Positions 55,136 through 62,475 of a stretch of DNA of 64,000 bases are shown here, piece by piece. Each line of letters opens with the position of its first letter. Within the stretch, counting starts at the first letter, position 1. The notes beneath the pieces were generated by a model. The model had not been told where the DNA came from and did no database searches. It was given only the letters and a program-made list of their open reading frames with translations. The stretch is from Marinomonas posidonica_A (GTDB lineage: Bacteria > Pseudomonadota > Gammaproteobacteria > Pseudomonadales > Marinomonadaceae): contig NZ_JBHZSP010000016.1 in NCBI RefSeq assembly GCF_043643765.1, positions 12,317 to 76,316 of the forward strand, given 5' to 3'. A program made the position numbers and the translations under genes.

Positions 55136-56113
55136 TTATTCACCCCAAATTTCTTTTAGTAGATTCACCCAATTATCACCCATGATTTTCATCACCTGAC
55201 GCTCGCTAAAGCCGTGTTTTAATAGTGCCTCGGTCAAATTAGGAAAATCCCCCACGGTACGCATTCCGAGCGGATTAATAATTTCACCAAAGCGAGTCAA
55301 ACGACGTGCGTAACCTTTATCGTGGGTTAGATATTCAAAGAAGTCGTATCCATGACCTTGTGTAAAGTCAGTACCAATACCAATGGCATCTTCACCGACA
55401 ATGTTATAAATGTATTGAATGGCTTCGACGTAATCATCAACGGTGGCGTTAATCCCCGCTTTTAAGAAGGGGGCAAACATGGTCACACCAACAAAGCCGC
55501 CGTTATCAGCAATAAACTTAAGCTCTTCGTCAGTACGATTACGAGGGTGTTCTTTCAGACCTGCGGGTAAACAATGTGAATAAGCAACAGGCTTGGTTGA
55601 TTCAATGATGACTTCTTTGGCGGTATTCGGGCCAACGTGAGACAGATCACACAACATGCCCACACGGTTCATCTCAGCAACGATTTCGCGACCAAACCCA
55701 GATAAACCGCCATCGCGTTCATAACAACCTGTGCCCACCAAGTTTTGCGTGTTGTAGCACATTTGAACTATGCCAACACCCAAGTCTTTGAAGATCTGCA
55801 CATAACCAATTTGGTCTTCAAACGCATGGGCATTTTGAAACCCCATCATCACACCGGTTTTGCCTTCTGCCTTGGCTCGATGGATGTCTTTCGTGGTGTA
55901 AACCTTAGTGAGCAAATCACTGTTGGCTTCGATCAATTGATTCATTTCCACCACGTTGCGTACCGTGCCTTCAAAGTTTTCCCAAAACGACACAGTACAG
56001 TTCGCGGCCGTCAACTTACCTTTTGCCATGTCTTCAAACAATTCGCGATTCCATTTCGCGCAAATCAAACCATCAATCACAATGGCTTTATCATGTAGCT
56101 CTGCTGGGGTCAT
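55136..56113 (-). CDS. Renal-dipeptidase-family (M19) metallopeptidase of the dgc operon
   Basis: The 325-residue TIM-barrel amidohydrolase opens ELHDKAIVIDGLICAKWNRE. It contains GVMMGFQNAHAFEDQIGYVQ, the metal site DLSHVGPNTAKEVI and PVAYSHCLPAGL, and ends EALLKHGFSERQVMKIMGDN. M19 enzymes cleave dipeptides; in betaine loci the substrate is unknown and may be an amide of an N-methylated glycine. The start ATG 56113 has AAGGA 7 bases upstream; a longer frame to 56197 has none. First gene of the dgc operon. Confidence 0.88.
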   Translation of the reverse strand: MTPAELHDKAIVIDGLICAKWNRELFEDMAKGKLTAANCTVSFWENFEGTVRNVVEMNQLIEANSDLLTKVYTTKDIHRAKAEGKTGVMMGFQNAHAFEDQIGYVQIFKDLGVGIVQMCYNTQNLVGTGCYERDGGLSGFGREIVAEMNRVGMLCDLSHVGPNTAKEVIIESTKPVAYSHCLPAGLKEHPRNRTDEELKFIADNGGFVGVTMFAPFLKAGINATVDDYVEAIQYIYNIVGEDAIGIGTDFTQGHGYDFFEYLTHDKGYARRLTRFGEIINPLGMRTVGDFPNLTEALLKHGFSERQVMKIMGDNWVNLLKEIWGE

Positions 56114-56460
56114 GGTGGATTCCTTTAGGATCTTAGCGATGAACCCAGTGTAATTTTTCAATAGCGCCGGAAGCTGGCTGGAAACGACTAGAGACAAACC
56201 AAAAGCGACTTTTCAGTAAGCAGAAAAAGACATCGACATAGTGGCGACAAGATCATCAGGCATAAGACGAGACAACTGACTCAGTCAATTGGGAGAATTT
56301 GCCCATCAAATAAAGTGATAGAACAAAGTGGCAACCAACGACATTTGATTCTCCTTTGTCCTCGGCGTCATAAGATTAAGGCTTGTTTTCATTAGTGAAA
56401 TGGGAAAACTGACAGTATCTTGATACACTCAGCAAGCGTTTGATTGATGAGCAAGGATTG
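56114..56460. other. Divergent promoter region, dgc operon / mltC
   Basis: About 350 bp without a gene. It contains TGGCGACA at 56242-56249, an octamer also found 50 bases before gbcA, and CATCGAC at 56231-56237, also seen near gbcA. It may bind GbdR. Nothing else stands out. Confidence 0.4.
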
Positions 56461-57642
56461 ATGTACAAAAATTGGGGTCGCCGTACGGCAGTGTCTTCTT
56501 GTGGTGTATTGCTGTTATCGCTCAGTGGTTGCCAATCTATGTTGAATTTTGATTCGGTCGACTCCGTAAAAGAGTTGTCCAAACAGGTGCAAGACGCCGA
56601 CAGCTTAGAAGATGTAAAAGCCATCGCTAAGCAGGCGAAAGTCACTCGTGATTACATACGTGCGGACTTAAAAGCCATCCAAGCCTTGTACAAAAATCTC
56701 GATCAACAGGTCAATAAAAAATGGGGCAAAAATAACAGCCAGCTGCCCAACAAGAAAAAGTACGTCAAATACGTGAACAACTACCAAGCGCGTGCCATTG
56801 TAGATTTTGACAATGGCAAAGTACGAGTAGAAACCGTTGACGGCCGCAACCCAAGAGACACACTAACCAAAGCGGTCACCACCACCCTACTGACTACAGC
56901 TGACCCAACCAAAACCGACATTTTCTCAAGCTCCGCGCCAAACACAGACGGCGTACCCTTCTTGTATCCGCAAGTCATGGACAACGAAGGCGTGCTAGTA
57001 AAATACCGCTGGCGAGCTGGCCGATATGCACAATACTTAGTTGCCAATAAACTGCAACGTAGTACCAGCAGCGGCAACCTCGTCTACTCCGTTGAATTTG
57101 ATCTAGTGGAAAAACACGAACACTTGCGTCAAAAGAAATACAGCCAATACGTTCTGGCTGCAGCCAAACGATATAACCTAGAACCCGCATTGATTTACGG
57201 CATTATCGAAACCGAGAGTTCTTTTAATCCCTACGCGGTAAGCCCTGCCAATGCCTACGGACTCATGCAAGTGGTGCCAGCCACCGCTGGTCGTGACGTC
57301 TATAACCTGATCAAGAAAAAGTCCGGTGAACCCACCAAAGACGTGCTCTTCTCACCTGAACAAAACATCGATATTGGCAGCGCCTACTTGCACATATTAC
57401 AAACCCGTTATCTTGTAAAAGTCAGTAATAAAACCAGCCAAGAATATTCCATGATTTCGGCTTACAACGGCGGTACAGGCAACGTCTTAAAAACCTTCGA
57501 CAGCAACCGCTCGGTCGCCATGGACAAAATCAACCAAAACTCCTCTAGCTCTGTGTATCAAAAGCTCAGATACAATCACCCAAGAGAAGAGTCCCGTAAC
57601 TACTTGGAAAAAGTGACCAAAGCCAAGAAAAACTATGAGTAA
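56461..57642 (+). CDS. mltC: Membrane-bound lytic murein transglycosylase C
   Basis: The 393-residue lipoprotein has signal peptide and lipobox (GVLLLSLSGC), an N-terminal DUF3393 domain (about 30-190) and a C-terminal SLT domain with catalytic Glu in IYGIIETESSFNPYAVSP, then ANAYGLMQVVPATAG and ISAYNGGTGNVLKTF. It cleaves peptidoglycan strands to 1,6-anhydro products at the outer membrane. The start is ATG 56461 with AAGGA just upstream; a further upstream ATG would add seven residues before the signal peptide. Confidence 0.92.
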   Translation: MYKNWGRRTAVSSCGVLLLSLSGCQSMLNFDSVDSVKELSKQVQDADSLEDVKAIAKQAKVTRDYIRADLKAIQALYKNLDQQVNKKWGKNNSQLPNKKKYVKYVNNYQARAIVDFDNGKVRVETVDGRNPRDTLTKAVTTTLLTTADPTKTDIFSSSAPNTDGVPFLYPQVMDNEGVLVKYRWRAGRYAQYLVANKLQRSTSSGNLVYSVEFDLVEKHEHLRQKKYSQYVLAAAKRYNLEPALIYGIIETESSFNPYAVSPANAYGLMQVVPATAGRDVYNLIKKKSGEPTKDVLFSPEQNIDIGSAYLHILQTRYLVKVSNKTSQEYSMISAYNGGTGNVLKTFDSNRSVAMDKINQNSSSSVYQKLRYNHPREESRNYLEKVTKAKKNYE

Positions 57643-57785
57643 ATTTACGCTGTAGTGCTACACGTGAGAGTGTTTTTTCAGTTTGCATACGCATTAGCCT
57701 GGCGGCTAAATCAAATAAGCAAGCTAGGATTATATGAGAACATGATGAAAACCAGCACAGGTGTCATCCACGCTGTTTCGTTCTT

Positions 57786-58196
57786 TTAGCGCCGTTTTTG
57801 AACCCACCAAGCGAACATCCAGTACAGGGATACAATGAGTAGAGAATAGATGAGAGCGACTATGGGGAATATTATGACGGCAAAAACATTACGACCGCCG
57901 TCTCCGATGTAGGTATCCATATTTTTGTGATCTTCTTCAGTCCAAGTATCAGTTTCCTGTTGAGACCAGACGCCATTGCCGTCTCTATCTAGTGTTTCGA
58001 TTTTACTTTCCAGAGACCAATTGAATGCAGCCCATTGAGCAATCACCACGCTGCTCATGATAAACGCAGACAAGCCGACCAATATCATAAAAGCCAATGC
58101 GCCTTTAGACCGCTTTCTTAACAAATAACAAAGAAGCAAAGGCACCAGTAGCAGTAACATAGCAATCACAAGGTAGATCATTTGCTCAAGACTCAT
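57786..58196 (-). CDS. Small membrane protein with EF-hand-like loop
   Basis: The 136-residue protein has three hydrophobic segments (about 5-25, 35-55 and 105-130). Between the second and third lies TLDRDGNGVWSQQE, which fits the calcium-binding EF-hand loop D-x-D-x-N-G. The loop would face the periplasm if the N-terminus does too. I know no family. It begins nine bases after the GyrI-like gene's stop, so the two are one unit. Confidence 0.68.
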   Translation of the reverse strand: MSLEQMIYLVIAMLLLLVPLLLCYLLRKRSKGALAFMILVGLSAFIMSSVVIAQWAAFNWSLESKIETLDRDGNGVWSQQETDTWTEEDHKNMDTYIGDGGRNVFAVIIFPIVALIYSLLIVSLYWMFAWWVQKRR

Positions 58197-58205
58197 GGAA
58201 CATCC

Positions 58206-58646
58206 TTATTTCACAGCGATATAAATCTCGACTTCTTGCTCGCTCTTATAGCATTCAAAATCCGTTGTGAAAGCGCGAGTATGTGCACATTTTTCTGAGG
58301 CGAAATAGGCCCAAACCTCTCCCCACAAGTCGATGACCGCTTGCGGCATTTCACCAGTATGTTGGAATTTGACATAGTTTCCAGCGGGTATTTGATGCTC
58401 TTCTAGATTTTTGCCTGTCAGCGAATCAGCACAAGCCACCACATCAAAGGCGCCTGTGTGATCGGATTCATAATGGGTATAGAGGCCAAATACGCGAGAA
58501 TGCGGATCAAGCATGGGGGATAAATCACCGTAAAACTTTGCCCACAAAGCGCTAATCTTGGCTGTGTCTGGTGTCATTTCTGCGTCATTGGTGGTGCGAA
58601 CAGACAGGCCAGCAACCTGTATCGTATCGAATTGAATCAGTTCCAT
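58206..58646 (-). CDS. GyrI-like/effector-binding domain protein
   Basis: The 146-residue protein has the AraC_E_bind/GyrI-like pattern: opening IQFDTIQVAGLSVRTTNDAE, central VFGLYTHYESDHTGAFDVVA, and the typical IPAGNYVKFQHTGEMPQAVI followed by LWGEVWAYF. Stand-alone members bind small molecules or inhibit gyrase (SbmC); the role here is unknown. The ATG at 58646 has AAGGAAG upstream; a frame extended to 58694 lacks one. Confidence 0.85.
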   Translation of the reverse strand: MELIQFDTIQVAGLSVRTTNDAEMTPDTAKISALWAKFYGDLSPMLDPHSRVFGLYTHYESDHTGAFDVVACADSLTGKNLEEHQIPAGNYVKFQHTGEMPQAVIDLWGEVWAYFASEKCAHTRAFTTDFECYKSEQEVEIYIAVK

Positions 58647-58942
58647 GAGTCTTCCTTGTTGATGGTTTAATTTTGGTGAAACACTGAATGACACCGTGAT
58701 GGCGTGTCAGTCCTTTTGATTGGTTTTACTTCACTGTTTAAGCACGACTGTATTAACCGAACCTAAGGATTGAGGCTTCCTCCTAGATTCTACTCTTCAC
58801 AGTTAACTCATTGCTATATTTCCACTCACAATACGCAAGAAACAGCACAAATATACCTTCTAGTCCGAGAAACACCGATCCAAAAGCGCAGCACTTAACG
58901 GCATCAATTGAATTGGCCCAGCATCAATCATCTTGCGACAAT

Positions 58943-58959
58943 TGTAGCAACTCGCTACA
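58943..58959. promoter_or_regulatory. Operator of the toxin-antitoxin operon
   Basis: TGTAGC-AACTC-GCTACA is a perfect 6-bp inverted repeat 31 bases before the antitoxin start, where an autoregulating ribbon-helix-helix antitoxin is expected to bind. Confidence 0.65.
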
Positions 58960-58990
58960 CTTCCTATACCACACTTAAGGAGATTTTATT

Positions 58991-59212
58991 ATGTCTACCG
59001 CAAGTATTCGACTTGACCAAGAGTTAGTTGATAAAGCGGCTATTATGGCTAAAGCCCTAAACCGCACAACACCTAAACAAATTGAACATTGGGCTAAAAT
59101 CGGTGAAATGATGGAAGATAACCCCGATTTACCTTATGAGTTCGTAAAACAAGCTATCATTGCCAAAGCCGAAAAAGAAGCCGGAAAGCTTGAGGAATAC
59201 AACTTTGGCTAA
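58991..59212 (+). CDS. ParD-like ribbon-helix-helix antitoxin
   Basis: The 73-residue protein opens STASIRLDQELVDKAAIMAK, an RHH beta strand and helix, followed by ALNRTTPKQIEHWAKIGEMM, the pattern of ParD-like antitoxins (PF11903). The Lys/Glu-rich C-terminus would wrap the toxin. AAGGAG lies 8 bases upstream. It overlaps the toxin gene by 8 bases, and a palindromic operator precedes it. Confidence 0.85.
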   Translation: MSTASIRLDQELVDKAAIMAKALNRTTPKQIEHWAKIGEMMEDNPDLPYEFVKQAIIAKAEKEAGKLEEYNFG

Positions 59213-59495
59213 GATTACCCAAGTTCTTCAGACAGCCACATTTAAAAAAGCAGTCAAAAAACTACACAAAAACCAAAAAGCGGATCTAGATAACGCAATC
59301 AAAGACCTGATTGAAGATCCGCTTCTAGGACAGCAAAAGAAAGGCGATTTATCCTTTCTTCGCGTGTACAAATTTAAAATGGTGAAACAACCGACATTAC
59401 TTGGTTATAGTTACGAAGATGGCACCGTTACTCTCGAACTTATGGCTTTAGGTTCTCATGAAAATTTTTATCGCGATATGAAAAATATCTTCTGA
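59205..59495 (+). CDS. RelE/ParE-family toxin
   Basis: The 96-residue protein has the RelE-fold order: ITQVLQTATFKKAVKKLHKN (helix), DLDNAIKDLIEDPLLGQQKK, LSFLRVYKFKM strand and VTLELMALGSHENFYRDMK at the end. Such toxins cut mRNA on the ribosome or block gyrase. The start is taken as TTG 59205 (TTGGCTAAGATT), which overlaps the antitoxin and has GAGG about 8 bases upstream; another TTG at 59160 lies well inside the antitoxin. The genes read opposite to the integron cassettes beside them. Confidence 0.82.
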   Translation: MAKITQVLQTATFKKAVKKLHKNQKADLDNAIKDLIEDPLLGQQKKGDLSFLRVYKFKMVKQPTLLGYSYEDGTVTLELMALGSHENFYRDMKNIF

Positions 59496-59506
59496 GCTGG
59501 CATGAG

Positions 59507-59632
59507 GCATAACGCCCGCTTAAGTGGTGAGCAACGCTACCACAATACTCAATTATTGGGCCGTAAACACAAAAGCCGAATCAAACTAAAACCGCCGAGC
59601 GTTGCGAATCCGTCTTAAAGCGTTTGTTAGTT
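59507..59632 (-). repeat. attC site 1 (~126 bp)
   Basis: Outer arms GGCATAACGCCCGC and GCGTTTGTTAGTT are complementary apart from the usual spacer bases, with inner complementary GCTTAAG / CTTAAAG. It follows the DUF3223 cassette gene directly, whose stop codon abuts it. Confidence 0.8.
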
Positions 59633-60277
59633 TTATTTGCCTAAGTTAGCCTCAATACTAAGTAACTCAAAGCTTGCTCTTGATTGATGGTATTTCTGCC
59701 AATTTTCCATGACCAGATGATTGGCAAGCTTTCCTCGCTGATCTGTATCACTATATTCTGGGTCAATCAATTCGACTGACTCGTAAGTAAGACCATTTTC
59801 AGTAAGAAAATTGGTAAGCATGTCATCAAAGGAAATCGAAGCATAAGAAACATGGCTATTGTCGAATGTCAGATTAATACCTAGCTTTGGACATATAGCT
59901 CCGTTAGAAATAGCTTCATTTTTGAACGTCATTACTGTGTTTTTAACAGCCCTTCGAAAAGCGTAAGAAACAACCATTTTCTTTGTATATGGCTTAACGC
60001 AATGTCTCCAGCTAATTACGACTCTGGAGTTATCGTTTCGGATTATGAACAAACATTTATTACGATGAAAATCTAATCCCACTTCAATGTCTTTAATACC
60101 ACAACCCACCTTCTCATCATACTCACTATGCAATGTAAACAAAGCCTCAAAAAAAGCTTTGTCATCCAAAGTCATTAGTGAGCCGGGAGCATATGAGTTA
60201 ATACGACGACGAGCATCTTCTTCACATGCCTTTCGGGTACCGAATTTAAATTGACCAAATGAAATAGGTTTTGCCAC
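59633..60277 (-). CDS. DUF3223-like cassette protein
   Basis: The 214-residue protein opens ISFGQFKFGTRKACEEDARR. The region AFFEALFTLHSEYDEKVGCG, then IKDIEVGLDFHRNKCLFIIR and VVISWRHCVKP, matches DUF3223/DCL-like domains found in nucleic-acid-linked proteins. The C-terminal half is not recognised. It fills its cassette almost exactly: the start lies 15 bases inside attC 2 and the stop touches attC 1. Function is unknown; such cassettes often carry defence or stress genes. Confidence 0.7.
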   Translation of the reverse strand: MAKPISFGQFKFGTRKACEEDARRRINSYAPGSLMTLDDKAFFEALFTLHSEYDEKVGCGIKDIEVGLDFHRNKCLFIIRNDNSRVVISWRHCVKPYTKKMVVSYAFRRAVKNTVMTFKNEAISNGAICPKLGINLTFDNSHVSYASISFDDMLTNFLTENGLTYESVELIDPEYSDTDQRGKLANHLVMENWQKYHQSRASFELLSIEANLGK

Positions 60278-60292
60278 AACTTTCTCCTGTAA

Positions 60293-60394
60293 AACTAACG
60301 CCCTGTTAAGGGGCTGATAATGTTTGGCTAAACTGTGTAGCGAAGCGAAACCGAGCCAAACTTTAGCAGTCCCGTCTTGAACAGCTTGTTATGT
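60293..60394 (-). repeat. attC site 2 (102 bp)
   Basis: Arms TAACGCCCTGTTAAGGGGCTG and CAGTCCCGTCTTGAACAGC...TTGTTA are complementary over more than 20 positions with the small offsets normal for attC. Core ends AACTAAC and GTTATGT. Confidence 0.85.
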
Positions 60395-60397
60395 GGT

Positions 60398-60928
60398 TTA
60401 TTCACTTTTTAGTTTTTTGGAATTTAAATCTTTTTTGAGTAAGTCCGCTAATTCAGAGTGCTTTTCCCAACACTTTGGCATGTATTCTTTAGCTGTTTGA
60501 TCTCTTTCATCTTCCCATTCCTTTCGTTTTTCAAGCCGCCATTTTTTCTCATGATCTTCTTCAAACTTTGGAATGAACTCTTCCGGCGGTGACGGTAAAT
60601 TACTTACCATATCGACTATTGAGCTTCTCACGGCTTTGAATGCTTTTCGGATATCTTCTGTAGAGTGAAGCCTTAATTTTACTTCTACTTTATAAAACTT
60701 TTCCAATTGTGCGTCAGTATCGCGACCTTTATTTCTGATTAATCGGTCGCTAGTATGAAGTACCTCTTCATATAAAGCGGACAAATCATTAAGCTCTTTT
60801 TCTAAAAGTCTAACTTGATCAGCTCTTTCTTGCCTTTCTCTTGCGTTTTTTGAAGTTATAAACGCATTAAGAAGCATTGCGCTACCAGCAATAACTGCTC
60901 CTAATGCTGTTCCAATAATTGCTTCCAT
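60398..60928 (-). CDS. Cassette protein with one membrane helix and coiled coil
   Basis: The 176-residue protein has an N-terminal helix AIIGTALGAVIAGSAMLLNA (residues 2-21) and a long charged region (RERQERADQVRLLEKELNDL) likely to form a coiled coil. A middle DRLIRNKGRD and the tail EKHSELADLLKKDLN follow. No family is recognised. ATG 60928 is chosen; a TTG at 60937 would add three residues and either could use the nearby AGGAG. A small membrane protein on a cassette could be an effector or sensor. Confidence 0.65.
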   Translation of the reverse strand: MEAIIGTALGAVIAGSAMLLNAFITSKNARERQERADQVRLLEKELNDLSALYEEVLHTSDRLIRNKGRDTDAQLEKFYKVEVKLRLHSTEDIRKAFKAVRSSIVDMVSNLPSPPEEFIPKFEEDHEKKWRLEKRKEWEDERDQTAKEYMPKCWEKHSELADLLKKDLNSKKLKSE

Positions 60929-60949
60929 ATACTCCAAACTCTCCTAACC

Positions 60950-61022
60950 ACATAACGCCGCGCTTTGCGGCTGTTTTGTAGCGCCAGCGGAAAAATAGTC
61001 CGACAACAGCGCCTTGTTACAA
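60950..61022 (-). repeat. attC site 3 (73 bp)
   Basis: Arms TAACGCCGCGCTTTGCGGCTG and CCGACAACAGCGCCTTGTTA are complementary in the attC manner. Core ends ACATAAC and GTTACAA. Confidence 0.8.
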
Positions 61023-61076
61023 GTAAACTGCTACGGAATATGAAACAGCATCACGGATAGCTTTACTTCTCTGTTC

Positions 61077-61184
61077 TCATCGTTCAATAGTGGCCAATCC
61101 TATAGATGATCGGGAAGAGATAAAATCTTGCGCGATTGCCTCCCAACCATAAGATAAGTCATCACTATTGCTTTGAGATGTCAC
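61077..61184 (-). pseudogene. Remnant of a SAM-dependent methyltransferase cassette gene
   Basis: From GTG 61184 (AAGGAG upstream) the frame reads MTSQSNSDDLSYGWEAIAQD and FISSRSSIGLATIER before a stop. GWEAIAxxFIxxRSxIG is how many class I methyltransferases on cassettes begin. After the TGA the same frame goes on as EQRSKAIRDAVSYSVAVYL and stops at the attC 3 border, like the C-terminal end of the same kind of protein. The middle, with the SAM-binding motifs, is deleted. Confidence 0.6.
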
Positions 61185-61199
61185 AGATTTCTCCTTGCT

Positions 61200-61271
61200 C
61201 ACTAACGCCCGCATTTGCGGCTGGTATGGAGCGTAGCGGAATGCCAGTCCGACAACATGCGTTTGTTATGC
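61200..61271 (-). repeat. attC site 4 (72 bp), downstream of the retron genes
   Basis: Arms TAACGCCCGCATTTGCGGCTG and CCGACAACATGCGTTTGTTA pair in the attC manner; core ends CACTAAC and GTTATGC. The RT stop codon is 20 bases away. Confidence 0.85.
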
Positions 61272-61290
61272 CTAAAATTTGGTGAATATT

Positions 61291-62475
61291 CTAATAATTC
61301 ATTTCTATCGGATAACTAATTTCCAATAAACGTCTATGAAACTCTTTCCATCTATTAGTGTCCACATCCTTAACATAGGCTATTAATCCAGAAAGGTGGT
61401 TATAAAACCCAAGAGGAGAATCAAATTTCTCATGTTTAGATACAGATACAATTCCATATTTTTGAATGGAATATAAATGCCTATCAATACGCTTGTAGGT
61501 TTCTTTCGACAATCTAGGTGAGTCACCATCAACCAATAATCCAAGAACTAATTTCTTTGAACCAGGCCCTGCAACCCTAGTCTTCTTTCTATTCTCTTTA
61601 AATTTATTCCTGCGGATAATCCCAACTATAGAGCGATGAATTTCACCAATTGATAAACCTTTAGGAAAATTCTCATTAGAAGATAAAGTCAAATCATCTG
61701 CATATCGTGTGTAAATCAGACCATGTTGATCAGCATAATCTGTTAATTCAACATCAAGATTACGAGCTGCAAGGTTACTTAGCATTGGGCTCGTCGGTGC
61801 TCCCTGTGGCAAGACGCCCATAGAAGACATGTACGGCATCGTCCCAAATCCAGGAACTTCCATGTAACGCTGATATAAATTATAAAATTTTTCCTTCTCT
61901 TTGGTTCGGGGGTCAATTAATAGATGGCCTAAGTGGTTGGGAAGTCTAAGAGTTGTACAAATCCTAGCCATCTCGAAGGCTAGTAAAGGTCGGTATCCTA
62001 ATTCTGAAAAAACTTTATATACATTAGCTTCATTAACTGAATAGAAAAAGTCTGCCAAGTCATATTGAAACATCCATCTTGCCCCGCAATGCATTGAGGC
62101 ACAGAGCCTAATTCCCCCTTTTTTATGAAAAGCAAAAGATGCGGAATGAGGTTCAACTTTTTGCAAAATTTCTGAGTTAATGAATTGTTGGGCCTGTAAC
62201 AACCCGCCAGTAACCGAATGTATGTGACGCCTCCCTCCTGAGCGCTTTTTGATGGCAAACATACGGTAGTTTGCGAATTCCCTGCGCCGTTCAACTGTTG
62301 CTCGTAGAAATGAGTAATCTATGTCTATGATCTTTGACAGATGTCCAAGGGTAAAAATCACAGGAAGCCCTGATCGCTTGAGGCTTTGAGCATAGTTTTT
62401 TAAATGGACAACCGACGACTCATCTAGGGTAGATTTAGCAGCCGTTGAGAGTTGGTGTACTGACCAAGTTTCCAT
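61291..62475 (-). CDS. Retron-type reverse transcriptase
   Basis: The 394-residue RT has the palm motifs in order: QYDLADFFYSV (first Asp139), GVLPQGAPTSPMLSN (220-234) and YTRYADDLTLSS with catalytic YADD (258-261). Retron RTs carry NAxxH in region X and VTG in region Y; here these positions read CASMH (125-129) and VLG (310-312). It should reverse-transcribe part of an adjacent structured RNA into msDNA. AAGGAG lies 9 bases before the ATG. The start abuts the stop of the phosphoribosyltransferase-like gene with no gap (TGA then ATG). Group II intron and DGR enzymes are less likely because no maturase or thumb X domain is seen. Confidence 0.88.
   Translation of the reverse strand: METWSVHQLSTAAKSTLDESSVVHLKNYAQSLKRSGLPVIFTLGHLSKIIDIDYSFLRATVERRREFANYRMFAIKKRSGGRRHIHSVTGGLLQAQQFINSEILQKVEPHSASFAFHKKGGIRLCASMHCGARWMFQYDLADFFYSVNEANVYKVFSELGYRPLLAFEMARICTTLRLPNHLGHLLIDPRTKEKEKFYNLYQRYMEVPGFGTMPYMSSMGVLPQGAPTSPMLSNLAARNLDVELTDYADQHGLIYTRYADDLTLSSNENFPKGLSIGEIHRSIVGIIRRNKFKENRKKTRVAGPGSKKLVLGLLVDGDSPRLSKETYKRIDRHLYSIQKYGIVSVSKHEKFDSPLGFYNHLSGLIAYVKDVDTNRWKEFHRRLLEISYPIEMNY

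Noticed and set aside
56242..56249. TGGCGACA near the dgc operon as a sigma-54 promoter of the operon
   Set aside because: It points away from the operon and lacks a GC at the -12 position.
58647..59495. Toxin-antitoxin genes as a complete integron cassette
   Set aside because: Only one attC (site 1) borders them; no matching GTTATGCC core or palindrome was found in 58647-58990.
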